This document shows positions 39,837 through 50,333 of a stretch of 64,000 nt of DNA, in pieces. Position numbers and translations under genes: made by a program. The stretch is from contig OZ024789.1 in assembly GCA_964017065.1 (NCBI GenBank), positions 2,848,657-2,912,656 on the forward strand, given 5' to 3'. Origin of the DNA: Haliclona indistincta (Eukaryota > Porifera > Demospongiae > Haplosclerida > Chalinidae). The notes beneath the pieces are model-generated. The model ran no database searches, was not told the DNA's origin, and saw nothing but the letters and a program-made list of their open reading frames with translations. How positions within the stretch are numbered: the stretch's first letter is position 1; every line of letters begins with the position of its first letter.

Positions 39837-41381
39837 TTAACTATAAACATGTATTGTGCTATCGCTGACTCCAACTTCTCTCAAGTACTCCTCCTCCTGG
39901 TCAAAGTATCTCTCGTAATGTTCCTCCGCTATGGCCTGTATGTTGACGTGCCTCTCCCTCTCTCTCAGCTTGTATCGCTTGGCAATGATAACAAATATTA
40001 TCATCATCAGTATTGCTAGTGGAGATAGCACTAGATAAAAGTAGAACATTTTTCTCGGAGATACCTTCAACAAATAGAATGTTCTGGAAAGCATTTTGCT
40101 ACCGAGTGTGCTCCAGGCGATTATAATTATAATCAGTCCCATCATTATTCCTCTCATTCTGTTTGGAGTCTGTGCCATGACCAATTCGACCCCAAAAATC
40201 ATTGTCAATACTGTACCTATTCCATTCAAGAGTTTTGCCGCTATTGTGGAATACAGTGTCACTTCAGTAATCGTGCTGTTTTGTGATAGATCAGCAAAAT
40301 GCACAGTAGCAGTCACTGCTGTGTGTAGTACTGTGCTAACTAAACACAAGATCAGACCTGCTCCTATCATCTTCAACAAGCTTGGAATATGCTTACGAGC
40401 TAAAGGATACACAATGAAGCGGTAGACTGGAATGATGACAAAGCACAAGTCATTAAAATTTCCAAATTGACTGATACAATCAACATGCGTATTGGTAACT
40501 AGGACTTGAATCAGGTTTAATTCACAAAAGAAAGCTACTCCAAAACTTGACAGTAATACTGGTATGAGACGAAAGATTGTCCTGACATCCTCCACCTCTT
40601 CTTCTGTGAATGGTCCTCCAAACTTGTGCTTCCCGAAGTCAAGACGTGAAGGGTGTTCCTCATCAATGTATGTCAATGCGCTGCGAAGTCGAGGGCACTT
40701 GTTCTTTCGAGCATAGTTGAGCACCTGAAAGATCAGTTTGATGGGATTGCCAGTTTTGTTGTTAGTGTCTAGCCACTTGTGGTACAGGCAGTCCATTATC
40801 AGAACAGCTGAGAAACATAGAGTGGCTAAAGTGAGGAAGATCACTGGAAGAATGTTCAGGTATTGGAGCTGGTTTGGGATTGGAGCACACTGTAGTATGT
40901 GTATTAAAAGCAAGGGAACATCAAAGCCCCAACAGTACCAATGTACTGCAGTACTGAGCTGCTCAGCTGATGCTCCTATCATTTGGTCAAGAGCGAACGG
41001 TAGCATAATAGTATAGAAGCTGCCAAAACCAAAAGTACCAATCAACATAACTAAAATTATGAGCATTAGTGCTGGAATTGGAGTCCAGTCAAATTGCAGC
41101 ATTACGAAAGCAACTTGTGCTGTTAAAATGGTTACTAAGCACAAGATTAGTCCAACAACAATAGCTCGATATCGTCCAAGCCATGACTCAGCTACCCAGC
41201 CTGTCACAGGTAGCAATACCAAGACAGCAACGTGAACATTGTCTAATGCTAATTTGAACTTATCTGGTAGACTCAAAGAAATGGCTAAGTATAAGAACCA
41301 GTGTGTTGAATACAGTAGACCACTCATGACCAACACCAAGATAGTGCCTCGGGTAAAGAGCACGCACCATTGCCTAGCCAT
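39837..41381 (-). CDS. POT/PTR2-like transporter, copy 10
   Basis: 514 residues from MARQWCVLFTRGT at 41381 (in-frame ATG four codons upstream at 41393). Outer loop altered: the PDTPQ stretch is replaced by DLSQNSTITEVTLYST, still with a sequon (NST). Second-signature region WGFDVPLLLIHIL lacks the Gly seen in other copies. The tail block has AIAEEHYERYF. Tail REVGVSDSTIHVYS. Confidence 0.9.
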   Translation of the reverse strand: MARQWCVLFTRGTILVLVMSGLLYSTHWFLYLAISLSLPDKFKLALDNVHVAVLVLLPVTGWVAESWLGRYRAIVVGLILCLVTILTAQVAFVMLQFDWTPIPALMLIILVMLIGTFGFGSFYTIMLPFALDQMIGASAEQLSTAVHWYCWGFDVPLLLIHILQCAPIPNQLQYLNILPVIFLTLATLCFSAVLIMDCLYHKWLDTNNKTGNPIKLIFQVLNYARKNKCPRLRSALTYIDEEHPSRLDFGKHKFGGPFTEEEVEDVRTIFRLIPVLLSSFGVAFFCELNLIQVLVTNTHVDCISQFGNFNDLCFVIIPVYRFIVYPLARKHIPSLLKMIGAGLILCLVSTVLHTAVTATVHFADLSQNSTITEVTLYSTIAAKLLNGIGTVLTMIFGVELVMAQTPNRMRGIMMGLIIIIIAWSTLGSKMLSRTFYLLKVSPRKMFYFYLVLSPLAILMMIIFVIIAKRYKLRERERHVNIQAIAEEHYERYFDQEEEYLREVGVSDSTIHVYS

Positions 41382-41583
41382 TCTTAATTTCACAACACTG
41401 TTCTGCTCGTGTAAATCATATGTACTTCCTTGGATTAAAAAGCCACAGTCTATAGTTTATCATAACAATTAACTTATGACGGAAATAGTGTAGTGTTCAT
41501 GATTACTACAATACATGATTTGTTATATACTCTTCTGATACTTCAAAGGAACCGCCCGTGGAACAAATTGTTTGTAACAAAAA

Positions 41584-41668
41584 ATATCAGCGTTTGAACG
41601 CTAATACACAGTATGTAGTCGCCATTTTGTTTTCCCGTTCATCCCTAGTCACTACCTTGCCTCCCTAA
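41584..41668 (+). mobile_element. 3'-end fragment of the foldback/Helitron-like family
   Basis: Contains AGCGTTTGAACGCTAA and then a terminal module ending TTGCCTCCCTAA followed by T, as in units A-C. No 5' part. Confidence 0.65.
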
Positions 41669-41965
41669 TAGTCAGCTTTCATAGTGTCAATGGGTTGGTT
41701 TTCACATACTGTGAATAATTAGTAAACTTTGGTTAGCTAACAAAATAGCTTGTAAAGTGATCATTTTTTCCAAATGACTGACCATTATTGACTTGATCAG
41801 ACAATTAACGGACCATTCATTATATACTATGCTATCGATACAACTGTCTTGGTCAAAATAAATAATTTCCATTTGTCGTAACGAATCAACTCAAAAACAC
41901 TATTCTAAAGCATTTTGACACTAACAGAGCAATGAGGAGCACAATATAAGGTTTTAGGTTTATGA

Positions 41966-43516
41966 CTATGGATTAATGTTTGTTGCACAATAGTTGATTT
42001 TAGCTTCTCTCAAGTACTCCTCCTCCTGGTCGAAGTATCTCTCGTAATGTTCCTCCACTATGGCCTGTATGTTGACGTGCCTCTCCCTCTCTCTCAGCTT
42101 GTATCGCTTGGCAACAATAACGAATATTATCAGCATCAGCATTGCCAGTAGAGGTAGCACTAGGTAGAAGTAGAACAAAAATGATGCTTTGACCAAGTGG
42201 AATATTTCATTAAGAATGTAACTACCAAGTGTGCTCCAGCCGACCAAAGTAATCACCAGTCCCATCATTATTCCTCTCATTCTGTTTGGAGTCTGAGCCA
42301 TCACAAATTCGAATGAATACATCATTGTCACTCCCGTTCCAAGTCCATTCAAGAATTCTACTATTAGTATCCAGTACTGTGACACTAACTGAGGAGTATC
42401 GGGTATTGTGATGTTGTGTGATTGTTCTGAGAATTGTTCAATGGTGGTCACTAGAACTTTTATTACTGTGCTAACCAAACACAAGATCAGACCAGCTCCA
42501 ATCATCTTCAACAAGCTTGGAATATACTTACGAGCTGGAGGATACACAATGAAGCGATAGACTGGAATTAGAACAAAGGGCAAGATAGCACTATCGTTAA
42601 TATCAGTGACACAGTTGATTATCTTGTTGGTAGTTGTAACATGCCCTAGATTAAACTCACAAAACAACATAGTTCCAGTCACGGATAGTAATATTGGTAT
42701 TAGATAAAATACTGTCTTGACATCCTCCACCTCTTCTTCTGTGAACGGTCCTCCAAACTTGTGCTTCCCAAAGTCAATACGTGAAGGGTGTTCCTCATCA
42801 ATGTATGTCAATGCGCTGCGAAGTCGAGGGCACTTGTTCTTTCGAGCATAGTTGAGCACTTGAAAGATCAGCTTGATGGGATTGCCAGTTTTGTTGTTAG
42901 TGTCTAGCCGCTTGTGGTACAGACAGTCCATTATCAGAACAGCTGAGAAACATAGAGTGGCTGTTGTTAAGAAGATCACTGGAAGAATTTCCAGATATTG
43001 GAGCTTGTCTGGGATTGGAACACACTGAACTTTTTGTTGGAAAAAATTTCCTACAGTTAATCCCCAACAGTACCAGTGTACTACAGCACTGAGCTGCTCA
43101 GCTGATGCTCCTATCATTTGGTCAAGAGCGAACGGTAGCATGATAGTATAGAAGCTACCAATACCAAAAGTACCAATCAACATACCTAAAATTATGAGCA
43201 TTAGTGCTGGAATTGGAGTCCAGTCAAATTGCAACATTACGAAAGCAACTTGTGCTGTTAAAATTGTTACTAAGCACAAGATTAGTCCAACAACAATAGC
43301 TCGATATCGTCCAAGCCATGACTCAGCTACCCAGCCTACTAAAGGTAGCACTATCCAAAGAGCATCATGACTACATTGAAATGAAAACTTGAGATCATTA
43401 GGAATAGCAAGAGAAACACCAGAGTATAAGAACCAGTGTACTGCATACAATAAACCACTCATAAGCAGCACCAAGGTAGTGCCTCGAGAAAAGAACTGGC
43501 AGCAGTGCCTTGCCAT
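41966..43516 (-). CDS. POT/PTR2-like transporter, copy 11 (last inside the p38 intron)
   Basis: 516 residues, MARHCCQFFSRGTTL start, only 206 bp from the 5' border of p38-A exon 9 on the opposite strand. TM2-TM4 are nearly the same as copy 10 (LILCLVTILTAQVAF), but the N-terminus and TM7-TM9 differ. Variants: KRLDTNNK in the loop, SRIDFGKHK, YPPARKY, and an extra residue in PDTPQLVSQYW. Confidence 0.9.
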   Translation of the reverse strand: MARHCCQFFSRGTTLVLLMSGLLYAVHWFLYSGVSLAIPNDLKFSFQCSHDALWIVLPLVGWVAESWLGRYRAIVVGLILCLVTILTAQVAFVMLQFDWTPIPALMLIILGMLIGTFGIGSFYTIMLPFALDQMIGASAEQLSAVVHWYCWGLTVGNFFQQKVQCVPIPDKLQYLEILPVIFLTTATLCFSAVLIMDCLYHKRLDTNNKTGNPIKLIFQVLNYARKNKCPRLRSALTYIDEEHPSRIDFGKHKFGGPFTEEEVEDVKTVFYLIPILLSVTGTMLFCEFNLGHVTTTNKIINCVTDINDSAILPFVLIPVYRFIVYPPARKYIPSLLKMIGAGLILCLVSTVIKVLVTTIEQFSEQSHNITIPDTPQLVSQYWILIVEFLNGLGTGVTMMYSFEFVMAQTPNRMRGIMMGLVITLVGWSTLGSYILNEIFHLVKASFLFYFYLVLPLLAMLMLIIFVIVAKRYKLRERERHVNIQAIVEEHYERYFDQEEEYLREAKINYCATNINP

Positions 43517-43722
43517 AACTACAGATATTTGAGCGGTGATTCCACTTCTGTCGCTGCTGTAAATGACTTAAGTGCTGTCTAGTTGATTTGTCTATAAATA
43601 ACATGTAGTCTAGTTTTACTTTAACCTTCCTAGTCATTGATTGTGTATTTTCGTTCTGACTTCAAAGATGATCACTTGTCATCCTGTTTAGATTAATATT
43701 ATTTTCTCTTTTTGCAACTCAG

Positions 43723-44417
43723 GCACGATCCTACATTATCTCTCTTCCTCGCTACCCAAAGAAAGATTTCTCTACGTACTTCAACGCATCGAACCCTCTT
43801 GCAGTCGATCTATTGGAAAAAATGCTGCTGATGGATCCAGAATGTAGAATATCAGTGGAGAGTGCCCTCGCTCATCCCTACCTGGCTACGTATGCTGATC
43901 CTGACGATGAGGTAAGCCTCTTATGTTATTTTTAGATCTCTTTGATCATCTGTGCGATTGTGATTTTTCATGTAGCAGAACCTTGAGCATATGTTTAGAA
44001 TAACCAGTAGTAATTATTATTTTATCCAGCTATGCATACACGCGATCACCATTATTGTAACACGATGATTTTGTGATTTTGTGTTAGTATTGATGAACTC
44101 AGTAATTTTCCATCAAATATTTTATGTGCATTTTTTATTATTCTCACGTGCTAAAGTTATGTGTAATGCTATTCTGAATTAGCTTGAGTTTTCACACAAA
44201 TTCTTTCATTGATGTTGAGGTTTTCTTTGTCTTATTTAGCCCACAGCCCCTCCTTATGATGATTCATTTGAGAAGTTGGACCTTGAGTCTGTAGGATGGA
44301 AAAGTAAGCCCTCTCATTTTGATACTTCACTAGCTTTGTTATCCCACTGTAGAAAGAGTATGGGAGGAGATTCAGTCATTCATTCCCGACCCTTCACTCT
44401 ATTCTCAAACTATGTGA
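43723..44417 (+). CDS. p38: p38-type MAP kinase, paralog A, exons 9-11
   Basis: Exons 43723-43911, 44240-44303 and 44353-44417, continuing exons 1-8. They encode the C-lobe end: ARSYIISLPRYPKKDF, NPLAVDLLEKMLLMDPE, SALAHPYLATY, then the acidic common-docking patch DPDDE used by p38 to bind substrates and MKKs, and the tail ending SLYSQTM with TGA at 44415. Intron 10 is only 49 bp. The reading phase matches exon 8 exactly across the 37-kb intron. Confidence 0.93.
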
Positions 44418-44674
44418 CCTCCTTCTTTACCTGGGTCTTGAATATTAACCTGAACCTAAAATATTAATTTAATAGAATAGTTGGTTGTTTTTAATTTTAA
44501 ATCGAGTTTAGTCAGATTAATTTTAGTTTTTAAAATGTAGTTTTTCATTCTTCTCGTTCAAAAAGTATCATTGTTGTATGGTTAATTTGTTGTAAATGTG
44601 AAAGATTTTAACAGAATAAATTATATCTTTCTGGTGCAGATCACGTACTAATTCACAATTCGAAGGTCATGACT

Positions 44675-45130
44675 TTAGTAGACCACTCATGAGCAGCACC
44701 AAGGTAGTGCCTCGAGAAAAGAACTGGCATCTGCATCTAGCTATACATGTAGTTACGTTGCAATTGAAAGAGTGGTTAAAGGAAGTTTTATAATTACATT
44801 ATATTGGTTGCTTTTACCGTTTATCAAAACATATTCAGGCAGGTGCAGGTAGGTGTGTGAAATCAACAAATAGCTGCCTTAACCATAGCTGATTGCAAGA
44901 GTAATCACAGTATAAAGACAGGCAATAGTTTGTCTTCTTCAGTAGCTCTTGTAGTTGATAGTAAGCAGGAAATTGTAACAGGAAATCCGAGCGCTTGTTG
45001 AATGTTAAAACGTTCAGTTTCATATCTATTCAAGCAACTTCTTATTTGTTGTATTGACTAGATTCATGCAATGTCACTATAGTAGCTATATAGTACATTA
45101 GAACATGATCATTCCCTACATGCAAGTCTA
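44675..45130 (-). pseudogene. 5' fragment of a copy-7-like transporter and its flank
   Basis: 44,675-44,742 corresponds to about 23 N-terminal codons of copy 7; the rest matches its upstream region (30,101-30,480). Start of the duplicated block that continues to 48,825. Confidence 0.75.
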
Positions 45131-45370
45131 TAGTGAACATTGTTTAACCAGTGCAGGCTGCATGGGTTTGCACTGGAGTCTTGACCAGACACTAAATATT
45201 TGACCAACGGTGACAGGCCCACATGATCGTTTCATTGATGCAGTTCATGTCTATAAATGCCTTAGCACACTGCATGTCTCATTAAGTCATATGCACTATA
45301 TCTGCCCTGGTGAAGAGTCAGGCGCAACTTTGTTGTTGTCCTCCACACAATAATTATATCTAACTTCAAT
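45131..45370. other. Duplicated intergenic DNA with two empty transposon sites
   Basis: Matches 31,701-31,821 joined to 32,401-32,540, and lacks the elements found at 30,480-31,700 and 31,822-32,400. Confidence 0.65.
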
Positions 45371-45436
45371 AATTATAATTATAGGTAGTATCGTGGTAGC
45401 TTTTTTTGCCGTAGCACAGAAACAATAATCATTGAT

Positions 45437-45470
45437 AAGACGTTTCGATCCGAGGATCTTCATCAGTTAT
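45437..45470 (-). ncRNA. Hammerhead-ribozyme-like core of a Penelope-like element
   Basis: On the minus strand it contains CTGATGA, a GATCC/GGATC hairpin, and GAAAC, the conserved hammerhead core order. Penelope-like elements are known to carry minimal hammerheads. Flanking stems I and III were not verified. Confidence 0.55.
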
Positions 45471-45648
45471 AAAAACAAAATAAGACACTAAACTTAAATA
45501 ACAATCTTCCAGGTGGTGTGGCATGAGGTGTGCATGTGACGAGTATGTTAAGATGTATGTGTGCACAGGAGAAATGTCATACAGCAGATAAAAACACAAA
45601 AACAAAAAATGAATAACAATATTAATTTAATTAACCACAATATACAAA

Positions 45649-46040
45649 CTACATTGAGGAGAGACGCCAAACAGTGTCAAGTTGGTAGCCTTGGTCTAGA
45701 TTTAGAGTCTTGTCAGTTCTCTTGATGTAGAGTGCTTCCTTAACTTTTCTCTTTGTCCAATTTGGCTCATTCGTCAATACCTCTGCGTTATCCCACATGA
45801 TTTTGTGATTCGTTAGTTTGACATGTACTGCTATACCATTGTTAGGGTCTTTGTTTTTTACTGATCTCTTGTGTTCTGACAATCTCAATTTGAGATTCCT
45901 TCCAGTCTCGCCAATGTATACCGCACCGCATTCACATGGAACTCTATAGACCACTCCTTTAATGCTGTCTTTAGTAGGTCTCTCTTTTACTGTCGTCAAA
46001 CATCTACCGATCGTCAGGTTAGATTTGAAAACTGTTCTTA
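45649..46040 (-). pseudogene. Penelope-like element fragment, GIY-YIG endonuclease domain
   Basis: About 130 codons: GVVYRVPCECGAVYIGETGR, LKLRLSEHKR and KVKEALYIKR are the GIY-YIG endonuclease pattern (Tyr-Tyr pair, Arg, catalytic Glu). The CxC just before it is typical of Penelope-like retroelements. The reverse transcriptase part is missing: the frame runs leftward from the border of a GCCTCGG element at about 46,041, which supplies the artefactual MPRGSAHRG start. Confidence 0.8.
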
Positions 46041-46043
46041 TTA

Positions 46044-46811
46044 TGCCTCGGTGGGCGGAGCCACGAGGCATACAGTAATCGTGGTGTCAGTCAGTCATTC
46101 TGTCATTCTGTCATTATGCCGAGGGCGGAGCTAATTATGCCGAGGGCGGAGCTAACGAGGTATACTGTAATCGTGCTGTCTGTCTGTTGCAAGCATTGCT
46201 CGTCGCTCACTGAAAACTAAGCGCTGAAACAAGCAACACAAGCAGAACTCGATATTTACTCGGATCTTAATGTGTAGAAGTTTGGTTCTAAAGCTTCGTT
46301 CGCGAGTTATGCCTTTCTCGTCGCTCACTGAAAACTAAGCGCTGAAACAAGCAACACAAGCAGAACTCGATATTTACTCGGATCTGATGTGTAGAAGTTT
46401 GGTTCTAAAGCTTCGTTCGCGAGTTATGGCGTGATTTGCTTACCTTGATTGCCGTGGCTGGCGATCTGGACTTCTCCAAAGGCAAAGCTGTCCACAGTTG
46501 ACTGCCTACAAGCTGATAGGTTAGAATTTTACTACAGGATAGCAGCGCAGGTCCAGAGAAATCGTGTAAGCAAGCTATGGAAGCTATCTCGCTCGTGGTA
46601 TGCGTGTGCTGTAATGAACATTGTAGACACGCCCAGTGGAATTGTGGTCAGCACTGCATGATTGGCTTCTGATTGCGTAACTAAAGCACTGCATTGTGAT
46701 TGCTGTACAGAAATCCTGTATGCATACATCTGCAGTTGCTGTGTTTGTGGAATGGTGGATAGTTGTGTTTGTGGATATAATGTCAATCCACCGAGGCATC
46801 AGCACCTATGG
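46044..46811. mobile_element. GCCTCGG hairpin-ended element, copy 2 (rearranged)
   Basis: Same 5' hairpin as at 21,944, followed by short tandem duplications: GCCGAGGGCGGAGCTAA twice, and a roughly 110-bp unit around 46,190-46,430 repeated. Ends CCACCGAGGCATCAGCACC. No coding sequence. Confidence 0.6.
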
Positions 46812-47490
46812 TGCTATTTTTCTGTCAGTCAGTCTGTCGCAACAATTTCTCGTAGCTCGCTGAAAACTAATCGCTGAAACAAGCAACACGGGTAGAAATC
46901 GATACTTGCTCGGATTTGAATTTTCAGAAGTTTGATTTTAAAGCTTAGTGCGTAAGTTACCGTGTGAATTGCTCACGGCTGGTTAGGTTTTGTAGCGCAC
47001 GCTGAAAGTTAAGCTCTGAAACTAGCAATGCAAGTAGAACATGGTATTATCTCGCTTTTGAACATGTGAAAACTTTATACGAAGCTTAGTTCTTGAGTTA
47101 TGGCGCTATTTGTTCACCATTGCTGGCGATCTGGACTTCTTCACTGGAGGCAAACTTGCTGTCCACAGTTGACTGCCTAGAAGCTGATAGGTTAGAATTT
47201 ACTACAGGATAGCAGCGCAGGTCCAGAGAAATTATGTAAGCAAGCTATGGAGCTATCTCGCTCGTGGTATGCGTGTAACTGCTGTGAACACTGTAGACAC
47301 GCCCAGTTGAATTGTGGTTAGCACTGATTGGCTTCTGATTGCATAACTAAAGCACTGCATTGTGATTGCTGTACAGAAATCCTGTATACATGCATCTGCA
47401 GTTGCTGTGTTTGTGGAATGGTGGATATAGTTGTGTTTGTGGATAATGTGTCATTCCACCGAGGCATCTGCACCTTAGGTGCTTCATATT
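46812..47490. mobile_element. GCCTCGG element, copy 3 (5' end missing)
   Basis: Begins within the CTGTCAGTCAGTCTGTCGC segment directly after copy 2 and runs to CCACCGAGGCATCTGCACC. Very close to the 21,990-22,675 body. Confidence 0.6.
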
Positions 47491-47518
47491 AAGCGGTTTC
47501 ATCATTTTTTTTTCATCC

Positions 47519-47557
47519 AAGCTTGTTGAAGATGCTAGGAGCAGGTCTGATCTTGTC
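47519..47557 (+). pseudogene. Inverted scrap of a transporter gene
   Basis: AAGCTTGTTGAAGATGCTAG and following bases read LLKMLGAGLIL on the plus strand, opposite to every other copy. A short inverted fragment of the TM9 region. Confidence 0.6.
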
Positions 47558-47704
47558 AGACCTGTAATAATTATCTTTCAATGGGAGGGATGTATTGTGC
47601 ATAGCCTGCATATTATCAAGCTCAGTTGTATCTTCTTATCGCCACAGTTAGACTTACTGCATGACTAATATCATGAAGTTATTGCATTACATTGCTGTGA
47701 TGTT

Positions 47705-48825
47705 GTGTGATTGTTCTGAAAATGTTAAACACCAATCACGGTCGTGTATACCATTATGCTGAGCAAACACAAGATCAGACCTGCTCCTAGCATCTTCAAC
47801 AAGCTTGGAATATATTTTCCAGCTAAAGGATATACCATGAAGCGATATACTGGAATCATGACTAAGTTAGTTATGAGGATAAAGATAGAGCTATGTTGTA
47901 TACTGAAAGCACACTTGATAGTGTGTTTGTTGACTGATATTTGACTGATTCCCAACTCACATAAGAAAGTTACTCCAAAACCTGACAACAATACTGGTAT
48001 AAGACGAAAGATTGTCTTGACATCCTCCACCTCTTCTTCTGTGAATGGTCCTCCAAACTTGTGCTTCCCAAAGTCAAGACGTGAAGGGTGTTCCTCATCA
48101 ATGTATGCATGTCAATTATGCACTGCGAATTCGAGGGCACTTGTTCTTTCGAGCATAGTTGAGCACTTGAAAGATCAGCTTGATGGGATTGCCAGTTTTG
48201 TTGTTAGCGTCTAGCCACTTGTGATACAGGCAGTCCATTATCAGAACAGCTGAGAAACATAGAGTGGATAGAGTGAGGAAGATCACTGGAAGAATGTTCA
48301 TGCATGTGTTGCAACTGGTTTGGGATTGGAACACACTCATTAGCACATCCACCAACAATACTACAGAAGTGAATCCCCAAAAGTACCACTGTACTGCAGC
48401 ACTGAGCTGATGCTCCTATCATTTTGTCAAGTGCAAATGGTAGCATGATAGTATAGAAGCTTCCAAAGCCAAATGTTCCAATTATTAGTCTCACAACACC
48501 AAGTGTTCGTGCTGGTATTGGAGTCCAGTCAAATTGCAGCATTACGAAAACTGTTTGCAGTGTAAGACTAGTTATCGAAGACAAGACCAGTCCAACAACA
48601 ATAGCTCGATACCGTCCAAGCCATGACTCAGCTATCCAGCCTGTCACAGGTAGCAACACCCATAGAGCAACATGAATATAGTCCAATACTTCCTTGAAGT
48701 GATCAGGAAGACTAAGAGTGATGCTAGAGTATAAGAACCAGTGTGTCACATGCATTAGACCACTCATGACTAACACAAAGGTAGTGCCTTGTGAAAAGAA
48801 TATGCAACAGTGTCTATATAGCCAT
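47705..48825 (-). pseudogene. Transporter pseudogene related to copies 7 and 8
   Basis: Lesions in gene order: stop at codon 4 (ATATAG insertion), 8-bp deletion in the ASAEQLS block (near 48,406), 7-bp insertion near 48,105-48,115, and a deletion that removes everything after TM9 (about 170 codons) and joins TM9 to downstream intergenic DNA at about 47,697. Remaining TM7-TM9 sequence (ISQISVNKHTIKCAF) is nearest copy 7. Confidence 0.9.
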
Positions 48826-48960
48826 AGTTAAAGGACAAAGCCTGCATCGATCAATCTGTATCTTCGACTGCTCGACGTATTCTTTTTTTTTTTTTTTATA
48901 CTGATTTGCAAAGACAATGCAGGACTGACTAGCTAGCAGAGCTAATAAACAGACAGCTTA

Positions 48961-49400
48961 CTTAGACCATACTTCAATGTAATTCTGCAATTTGATTGGT
49001 CAGCCAGAGGTAAACTAAATCAAGTAGACCACCGCTGATTTCACTTAGACCACCGCTGAGTTGACTTAGACAACCTTTAATTAACCACGTCATTAATAAT
49101 CACAACAAAATGGCGGCGTCGAAAAACGCACGCCAGTTTATACTGCCATCGTTTGAAAACGGACTGTCGCTTGACTCTGGGAACTTGACTTCTCTGGGCT
49201 CTCTACCACCTCGGGTGCTTCGTTTGCCTAAGCGCAGGTATGGTCTAAACACCTCAGACGATAGATTCTCCGTGCCTACGGGATTTAGAGCACCTTGGAA
49301 ACTGAAATAGACGCGCTCGGGAAATCTAAAACGTCAGTTTCCTTGGTGATCTAAATCCAAATCCCGTAGACACCTCGAATCCATTGTCTAACCTATATGT
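48961..49400. mobile_element. TTTAGACCA repeat family, copy 2
   Basis: Matches 12,197-12,540 and 57,365-57,735. Contains a 66-codon open frame from 49110 (MAASKNARQF...) that also exists, broken, in the other copies; no domain recognised. Confidence 0.6.
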
Positions 49401-49526
49401 TGTCGGATGTGTTTTACTCATAAAAATAATCCATAATTTTATCATGAAAGTATATTGTTTATGGTACATGCATTTCGAATAAAGTATAGCATGCAGTTTG
49501 TATAATGGTATTTATACTTTCTCTAG

Positions 49527-49657
49527 TTGATATCTGGTCTGTTGGCTGCATCAAGCTGCTTTTCCCTGGTCAAGACCACATCGATCAGCTCAATTACATA
49601 CTACAGATAGTTGGAACACCGGACGAACATTTCCTGCGCAAAATATCCAGCGACACA
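49527..49657 (+). pseudogene. Orphan duplicate of p38-A exon 8
   Basis: Copies the 152-nt exon with its acceptor (CTCTAG) and donor (GTAAGA) intact, but 21 nt (7 codons, MAELLTG region) are deleted in frame. No neighbouring kinase exons exist here, so it cannot form a kinase. It came with the segmental duplication that also copied transporter copy 1. Confidence 0.9.
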
Positions 49658-50333
49658 GTAAGATCACCACTCTCTCTCTCTCTCCTCGCTCTTCTTTATC
49701 TTACATGCGCATCATTATGACGTATCAAAAATCAGCACTTGCATGATAAATTTCTTTTGCCCTAAAGATAATTTGTGCATGTATGATAGTACAATTCTAT
49801 AATACGCATGTCATTGTGTGAACTATGTATGATAATTTGTACACGTGAAAGCTAGCGCGTAATGTGTCATAGTATAGAGACTGTGAAAAGTATGACACAT
49901 CGACATCTCGTAAAATGCATTCATGAAAAGTATTATTATATTATAATCATTATGCCAAAAATCTGCTCAACTTGATAACAAAAAATTAACTTGACTATCT
50001 TACACAAAATTCCTCACTCCTCGATTCTCATAATACCAGTGTTCTTCTATAACTCACTCACCACAAATTAATTTTAACGTATGCTTTATTCCGGCTTGGA
50101 AACGGAAGTGATATAAAAGGATCGAAAGTGTACGTGTGCACTGTAATTAACATCACCAAAATTTAATATTAATTATACTCAAGGGATAATAATATTATTA
50201 TACATGTATTTGAAGTTCTTTTTGATTTAAACATTTTTTTAATTAAAATAGTTCTAGCAGTTAAAATACATTTATAATGCACAATCATAATAATTTTTTT
50301 AATCTCATGTTTGATTACTTCAATGGTAGTTGG

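Larger units (their letters stand above)
6477..43722 (+). other. Giant intron 8 of p38-A hosting the transporter array
   Basis: The donor GTAAGA follows exon 8 and the acceptor CAACTCAG precedes exon 9. The two exons join in phase inside the kinase C-lobe (SSDT then ARSYI), as expected for p38. The interval holds 11 intact minus-strand transporter genes, several relics and many transposons. 6477-7150 is AT-rich with no gene seen; most of it is duplicated at 49,658-50,333. Confidence 0.9.

Noticed and set aside
46449..46877. Short cysteine-rich open frames
   Set aside because: They fall inside the GCCTCGG elements, differ between copies and have no domain.
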